From the NCBI GenBank assembly GCA_035644475.1, contig DASQOL010000009.1, forward strand, positions 1-16,457: a stretch of 16,457 nt of DNA. Reading direction: 5' to 3'. This DNA comes from FEN-1219 sp035644475. Its GTDB lineage: Bacteria > Pseudomonadota > Gammaproteobacteria > Steroidobacterales > Rariloculaceae. The notes beneath the pieces are model-generated. The model saw only the letters and a list, made by a program, of their open reading frames with translations, ran no database searches and was not told the DNA's origin. Position 1 is the stretch's first letter. Each line of letters begins with the position of its first letter. Positions 12,808-16,457 of this stretch are shown piece by piece. A program made the translations under genes and the position numbers.

Positions 12808-14832
12808 TCAACGCGCTTGCAGCGCCCCGTCCGCCACCACGTTTACGACGGGTGGCGCAAGCGGCAACGTTACCGTGAAGACGCAGCCCTTGCCGGGCCC
12901 GTCGCTGCGCGCGGCAAGCGCGCCCTTGTGACCCTTCACGAGGTGCTCGGCGATCGCGAGGCCGAGCCCCAAGCCCTTGTGGTTCCCGCTCGTGGAGGCC
13001 GCGCGCCAGAATGGCGTGAAGACGCGCTGCAGGTCTTCGGCGGAGAGGCCGATGCCGCTATCCTCGATGGCGATCGCGAGCGCGTCGTCGCCGACTGGCT
13101 CGATGCGCAGCTCCACGTGCCCTTCGGGCGGCGTGCAGCGGAACGCGTTCTCGAGCAGGTTGTTGAGCACTTGAGTAAGGCGCTCGGAGTCCATCTCGAC
13201 CATGTACCGCTCGTCGCCGTCCGGCCGATAGCGAAACCGCAGCTTGCGCGCGTCGGCCATGAGCTTCCAGGTCTCGACGTGGCTCTCGATGAGCGCTTCG
13301 ATCTCGAGGGGCTCGGGGTGGATCTCGATGCCGCCGGAGGAGATCTTCGCGGCGTCGATGAGGTCGTTCACAAGCCGCGCTTGGATCTTGAGGTTGCGCT
13401 TGATCGCGTCGATCGCCTTGCCCGACTTCTCGGATTGCGGGCCGAGCGCCAGCACGTCCAGCCACATCGTGCAGGCGTTGAGCGGCGAGCGCAGCTCGTG
13501 CGTGATCGACGCGAAGAACACGTCCTTGACGCGGTTGGCGGTCTCAGCTTCCTTGCGCGCCTGTGAAGCCTCGGCCAACAGCTGCAAACGGGTCATCGCT
13601 GCGAGCTGCTCGCCCGTAACGTCCTCGAGCGCGCCGACGAGGTGCTTCGCGCCGTCGGCGCCCGGAACGACGCTGATCGACAAGCGCCCGGAGAACACGG
13701 TGCCATCGCGGCGCTCGCACGGCACCGTCACGGTGCAGCTGTCTCCGCTCGCGAGCGAGCTCGCCAGCGTTTCGAGCGCCGGATCCTCGGCCGTCGACTT
13801 CACGAGGAATTCGCAGTTGCGCCCGAGTGCGTCCTTGGCGCCGAAGCCGCTGATCTGACAAAAGGCCTCGTTCACGTAGATGATCGGGCGGTTCGGAAGC
13901 GTGCCATCCGCGATGAACACACCCTGACGCGTCGCGGCGATCGCCCGGTTGCTGACCTCGAGGCGGTCCTCCATGCGCCGCAGCCAGAGCGCCGCGAACC
14001 CGACCACGAGGCCGATCGTGATCGTGGTACCGGCCGCGGTGAGCGCGATCGAAGCGCGCGCCACGCCGAACGCCTCGTAGGTCTGGACGGCGAAGGCGCC
14101 GATCAGCAGCGGAATCAGCACTACCGCTGGGAACAGCCACCTAACGTGCGTGCCCACGAGCGTTCGGCCGATCGCGATGCTCGGCAGCCCATGCCGCGGG
14201 TGCAGCGCCACGATGCCCGCGGCGAGCAACAGGAAGGAGATCGCCTCGCCGAGCGCCATCGCCGTCGTGGCCGCCAACGGCCGGTAGAGTTGCGGCGCGC
14301 CGTAGAGATAACCCAAGAGCGTGATCAGCCCGATCACGGCAACGAGCGTGGCGAGCACGCGCGAGATGCCGCGGCCTTGCGCGGTGGGCCAACGCTCCGA
14401 GAGCAGCGCGGCGGCGCAGAGCGTGAGGGCAAGCGCGGTCGCCAGCGCCATGCGGCCGGGCACCGCGGTCTGGAATTCGTTGAGCGGCGCGGGCCACAAC
14501 GCCTGGTCGATGCCAAGGTCGATACCTGCTGCGTACTCGACGACGGTCGCGAGCGCGACCGCGAGCGTGACGACCTCGGCAACCGAGCGCAGCAGCCGGA
14601 CGGCCGCGACGCGCGGCAGCACGGCGAGGCAGAGCGCGAAGCCGAGCAAGGCGAGCGCGGCCGCGGCGTTGACCTTCATCGACACGAGGCGCGGCGACAG
14701 CGTGGTCAAGACCCCCACGTCACGCCACCAGCCGACGAGCCCCGCGGCCCCGATCGCGAGCACGCACAACCCCGCGACCGCCGGGAGATAGCGAACCCAG
14801 CGCTGCAACGGTGGGTGAATCGTGTCGATCAT
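12808..14832 (-). CDS. Membrane sensor histidine kinase with LOV-like PAS domain
   Basis: A 674-residue hybrid of an N-terminal membrane region, a PAS domain and a kinase core. Residues about 10-285 contain around eight hydrophobic helices in place of a periplasmic loop. The PAS domain (about 295-410) is LOV-like: NRPIIYVNEAF (314-324) and GRNCEFL (337-343) with Cys340 at the site of the flavin-reactive cysteine, but the usual Arg after it is Glu341 and the C-terminal Gln of LOV domains is Leu402. The kinase has HisKA with His445 (ITHELRSPLN), N box LNNLLENAF (556-564), G1 EDSGIGL (590-596), F box FTPFW and G2 GLGLGLA (620-626). No receiver domain is attached. The start at 14832 has GAGAG just upstream. 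A response regulator starts at 16407, beyond the cardiolipin synthase gene. Confidence 0.9.
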   Translation of the reverse strand: MIDTIHPPLQRWVRYLPAVAGLCVLAIGAAGLVGWWRDVGVLTTLSPRLVSMKVNAAAALALLGFALCLAVLPRVAAVRLLRSVAEVVTLAVALATVVEYAAGIDLGIDQALWPAPLNEFQTAVPGRMALATALALTLCAAALLSERWPTAQGRGISRVLATLVAVIGLITLLGYLYGAPQLYRPLAATTAMALGEAISFLLLAAGIVALHPRHGLPSIAIGRTLVGTHVRWLFPAVVLIPLLIGAFAVQTYEAFGVARASIALTAAGTTITIGLVVGFAALWLRRMEDRLEVSNRAIAATRQGVFIADGTLPNRPIIYVNEAFCQISGFGAKDALGRNCEFLVKSTAEDPALETLASSLASGDSCTVTVPCERRDGTVFSGRLSISVVPGADGAKHLVGALEDVTGEQLAAMTRLQLLAEASQARKEAETANRVKDVFFASITHELRSPLNACTMWLDVLALGPQSEKSGKAIDAIKRNLKIQARLVNDLIDAAKISSGGIEIHPEPLEIEALIESHVETWKLMADARKLRFRYRPDGDERYMVEMDSERLTQVLNNLLENAFRCTPPEGHVELRIEPVGDDALAIAIEDSGIGLSAEDLQRVFTPFWRAASTSGNHKGLGLGLAIAEHLVKGHKGALAARSDGPGKGCVFTVTLPLAPPVVNVVADGALQAR

Positions 14833-14886
14833 GCGCTCTCGATTCTGCCTCGCGCTTGGATGGACGGTCAACGCGGGTTCGCGCGT

Positions 14887-14902
14887 TGGCACGAATCTTG
14901 GG
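14887..14902 (+). promoter_or_regulatory. Degenerate sigma-54-like site upstream of the cardiolipin synthase gene
   Basis: TTGGCACGAATCTTGG (14886-14901) matches the long -24/-12 consensus except that the essential GC of the -12 box is GG. It lies on the same strand about 165 bases before the ATG at 15069. Loss of that base normally cripples sigma-54 promoters, so it is either a weakened promoter or chance. Confidence 0.25.
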
Positions 14903-15068
14903 CGCGAAGCGCACGTCCGTTGTGGCATGGGGATTCGGTCGGACGATGGGGTCGTTGCACGATGGCGTGCTGGAGTCGATGGTCCGTGAGGAACCGCGGC
15001 GGTCGCGCAGAGTGTGCCCTCGGCATTTCGCGCACGGTGCTCCGATGACGATACCGACGGAGGTCGAG

Positions 15069-16343
15069 ATGCCGGCCGTGGTCGGCCGAGCCGGTCCGGT
15101 CACGCCTTCGGTGGCGGCACGGACGCTGCGCAAGCTGTCATCGCAAGGACCCCGCGCGACAACGGTGCTCTCGCTGATCGAAGGGATCAGCGAGCACAGC
15201 GACGATCCGGTCTATGCCGACAATCGGGTCGGCCTCCTGATCGACGGCCCCAGCACCTACCGCGAGATGCTGACGGCGATTCGCGCCGCTCGCGGCCACG
15301 TGCACCTCGAAACCTACATCTTCGCGAGCGACGACGTGGGCCGCGAGTTCGCCGCGGCGCTGGTCGAACGCTGCCGCGCGGGCATCGCCGTGCGCGTGCT
15401 CTACGACGCATTCGGCTGCCTCGACAGCGCCGCGTCGTTCTTCGGCGAGTTGCGCGATGCCGGCGTCGAGGTGCGCGAATATCACGGCTTCGACCTCGCC
15501 GATCCCGCCAGCGTTGCGCTGCTCAACACGCGCGACCACCGCAAGATCCTCGTCGTCGACGGCCGAGTGGCGTTCACCGGCGGGATCAACGTCTCGAGCG
15601 AGTACTCGAGCGCGTCGGCGAGGCCACGCGCGCGAGGGAAGAAGAGGGCGCGCGGCTGGCGCGACACGCACGTGGTGATTCGCGGCCCGGCGGTCGCGGG
15701 CTTCCAGCGGCGCTTCCTGGCGCATTGGCACGCTCTTGGCGGCGAGACGGCCGACTCCGAAGAGCTGTTCCCGCCACCCGAGGGCCGCGGCGACGACCTG
15801 GTCCAGATCGTCGACGCGCGCGGCGGCAGCGGCGCGCTCTCGGCGATCTACCACGCGTACCTGCACGCAATGGAGCTCGCTGCCGAAAGGATCTGGATCA
15901 CGCAGGCGTACTTCGCACCGGACGAGCGCTTCTTGGACACGCTGCGCAGCGCCGCGCGGCGCGGGGTGGACGTGCGGATCATGGTACCGGGGGTTACCGA
16001 CGTGGGGCTCTTGCTGCACGCATCGCGCTCGCGCTACGGCAAGTTGCTGCGCGCGGGCGTGCGGCTCTACGAGACCCGCGATACGGTGCTGCACGCGAAG
16101 ACGGCCGTGATCGACGGCGTCTGGTCCACGGTGGGATCGAGCAATTTGGATCACCGCAGCTTCCTGCACAACGACGAGGTCAACGCGATCGTGCTCGGCA
16201 GACGCTTCGCGGCGCTGCTCGAGCAGCAGTTCCTCGCGGACGTTGACGGCGCGAAACCCATGCTCCTGCGCGACTGGAGGCGGCGGCCCCTCAAGGATCG
16301 CGCGGTCGAGGCCTTGAGCCGCGTGGTCGATTACTGGCTATAG
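15069..16343 (+). CDS. clsB: Cardiolipin synthase (ClsB-like phospholipase D superfamily)
   Basis: A 424-residue protein of the phospholipase D superfamily without N-terminal membrane helices, like ClsB (413 residues in E. coli) and unlike ClsA. It has two HKD motifs: RDHRKILVVDG with His157, Lys159 and Asp164, and LHAKTAVIDG with His342, Lys344 and Asp349, each followed by its usual partner block (FTGGINVSSEY and TVGSSNLDHRSFLHNDE). Members make cardiolipin at the inner membrane from phosphatidylglycerol, or from phosphatidylglycerol and another phospholipid. I chose the ATG at 15069 because GGAGG at 15059-15063 lies five bases before it; the ATG at 15045 is in frame but has no such site. 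It diverges from the kinase gene across 236 bases, and a response regulator gene follows after 63 bases. Confidence 0.9.
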   Translation: MPAVVGRAGPVTPSVAARTLRKLSSQGPRATTVLSLIEGISEHSDDPVYADNRVGLLIDGPSTYREMLTAIRAARGHVHLETYIFASDDVGREFAAALVERCRAGIAVRVLYDAFGCLDSAASFFGELRDAGVEVREYHGFDLADPASVALLNTRDHRKILVVDGRVAFTGGINVSSEYSSASARPRARGKKRARGWRDTHVVIRGPAVAGFQRRFLAHWHALGGETADSEELFPPPEGRGDDLVQIVDARGGSGALSAIYHAYLHAMELAAERIWITQAYFAPDERFLDTLRSAARRGVDVRIMVPGVTDVGLLLHASRSRYGKLLRAGVRLYETRDTVLHAKTAVIDGVWSTVGSSNLDHRSFLHNDEVNAIVLGRRFAALLEQQFLADVDGAKPMLLRDWRRRPLKDRAVEALSRVVDYWL

Positions 16344-16353
16344 GAACTGCCGG

Positions 16354-16359
16354 TATAGA
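16354..16359 (+). promoter_or_regulatory. Possible sigma-70 -10 box for the response regulator gene
   Basis: TATAGA (followed by AT) stands out in this GC-rich sequence, 47 bases before the ATG at 16407. The hexamer 17 bases upstream, TTACTG at 16331-16336, is a poor -35 and lies inside the cardiolipin synthase gene, so the promoter is tentative. Confidence 0.35.
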
Positions 16360-16406
16360 ATCCCCCCCATAACAATGAATCTTCCCCAAGTGCGGAGTTA
16401 ATTTGA

Positions 16407-16457
16407 ATGGCTAAGGTGCTGCTCGTAGACGACGAGCCCGACTTCGTCGCGGCCGCG
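16407..16457 (+). CDS. Response regulator, N-terminal fragment (cut by window edge)
   Basis: Only 17 residues are visible: MAKVLLVDDEPDFVAAA. The hydrophobic strand followed by the Asp-Asp-Glu acidic cluster is the start of a receiver (CheY-like) domain, whose acidic residues bind magnesium near the phosphorylated Asp. GGAG at 16394-16397 is a usable Shine-Dalgarno nine bases before the ATG. The output domain lies outside the window. Given the orphan kinase at 12808-14832 and the sigma-54 promoters nearby, it would matter whether this protein is an NtrC-type activator, but nothing here shows it. Confidence 0.8.
   Translation, partial: MAKVLLVDDEPDFVAAA

Noticed and set aside
14923..14938. 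Second sigma-54-like match TGGCATGGGGATTCGG upstream of the cardiolipin synthase gene
   Set aside because: The -12 half lacks TTGC; only the -24 half fits.
13642..15048. Plus-strand 468-codon open frame antisense to the histidine kinase
   Set aside because: Composition is dominated by Arg, Glu, Asp and His, as expected for the antisense of a GC-rich gene, while the kinase frame carries all kinase motifs.
1..16457. CRISPR array, tRNA, rRNA, insertion sequence or prophage genes
   Set aside because: No regularly spaced repeats, no cloverleaf-like stretches, and no transposase, integrase or phage protein signatures were seen on either strand.

Overview
The window is high-GC bacterial DNA with dense, closely packed genes and long spurious reading frames on the non-coding strands. 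The families present point to a Gram-negative proteobacterium, probably beta or gamma: an RlmM-type 2'-O-methyltransferase, ArfB, a YpfJ-type zinc metallopeptidase, a Tat-exported protein, several lipoproteins, an OmpA-like lipoprotein, ClsB-type cardiolipin synthase and sigma-54 promoters. I cannot name the genus from the sequence alone.

Layout. (1) 1-1860, minus strand: a probable four-gene operon, DUF1761 membrane protein > 101-aa protein with a Cys-rich tail > GNAT acetyltransferase > HAD hydrolase (cut by the left edge). (2) 1990-3748, plus: YpfJ-like zinc metallopeptidase, then a divergent FolD. (3) 3771-4526, minus: a polytopic membrane protein convergent with folD. (4) 4844-8257, plus: RlmM-like methyltransferase, a secreted PQQ sugar-dehydrogenase-like beta-propeller, ArfB and a second HAD phosphatase, the last two one base apart. 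(5) 8282-9288, minus: a Tat-exported EthD-like protein, a 70-aa lipoprotein and a 43-aa charged protein. (6) 9590-10129, plus: a 56-aa lipoprotein and a PRC-barrel protein. (7) 10220-11142, minus: a 49-aa Gly/His-rich exported protein and a CPBP-type membrane protein. (8) 11382-12700, plus: a DUF4398 lipoprotein and a DUF4398-OmpA lipoprotein. (9) 12808-14832, minus: a membrane histidine kinase with a LOV-like PAS domain. (10) 15069-16343, plus: ClsB-like cardiolipin synthase, then the first codons of a response regulator at the right edge.

The most striking feature is regulatory. Four sigma-54 (-24/-12) promoters lie within 2 kb (9355-11341): three match TGGCAY-N5-TTGCW exactly and one has a single mismatch. 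Each has the right strand and sits about 40-75 bases before the start codon of a small cell-envelope gene. This suggests an RpoN-controlled envelope module made of the 43-aa protein (perhaps with the 70-aa lipoprotein), the 56-aa lipoprotein plus PRC-barrel protein, the 49-aa exported protein, and the DUF4398/OmpA pair. A sensor kinase, a cardiolipin synthase and a response regulator lie next to it; linking them to this regulon is inference.

Three recognisable enzymes lack residues normally essential to their families: FolD (K54Q and D121E in E. coli numbering), the PQQ dehydrogenase (no catalytic His) and the CPBP protein (the Glu-Glu motif reads Gln-Gln). No tRNA, rRNA, CRISPR array or insertion sequence was seen.
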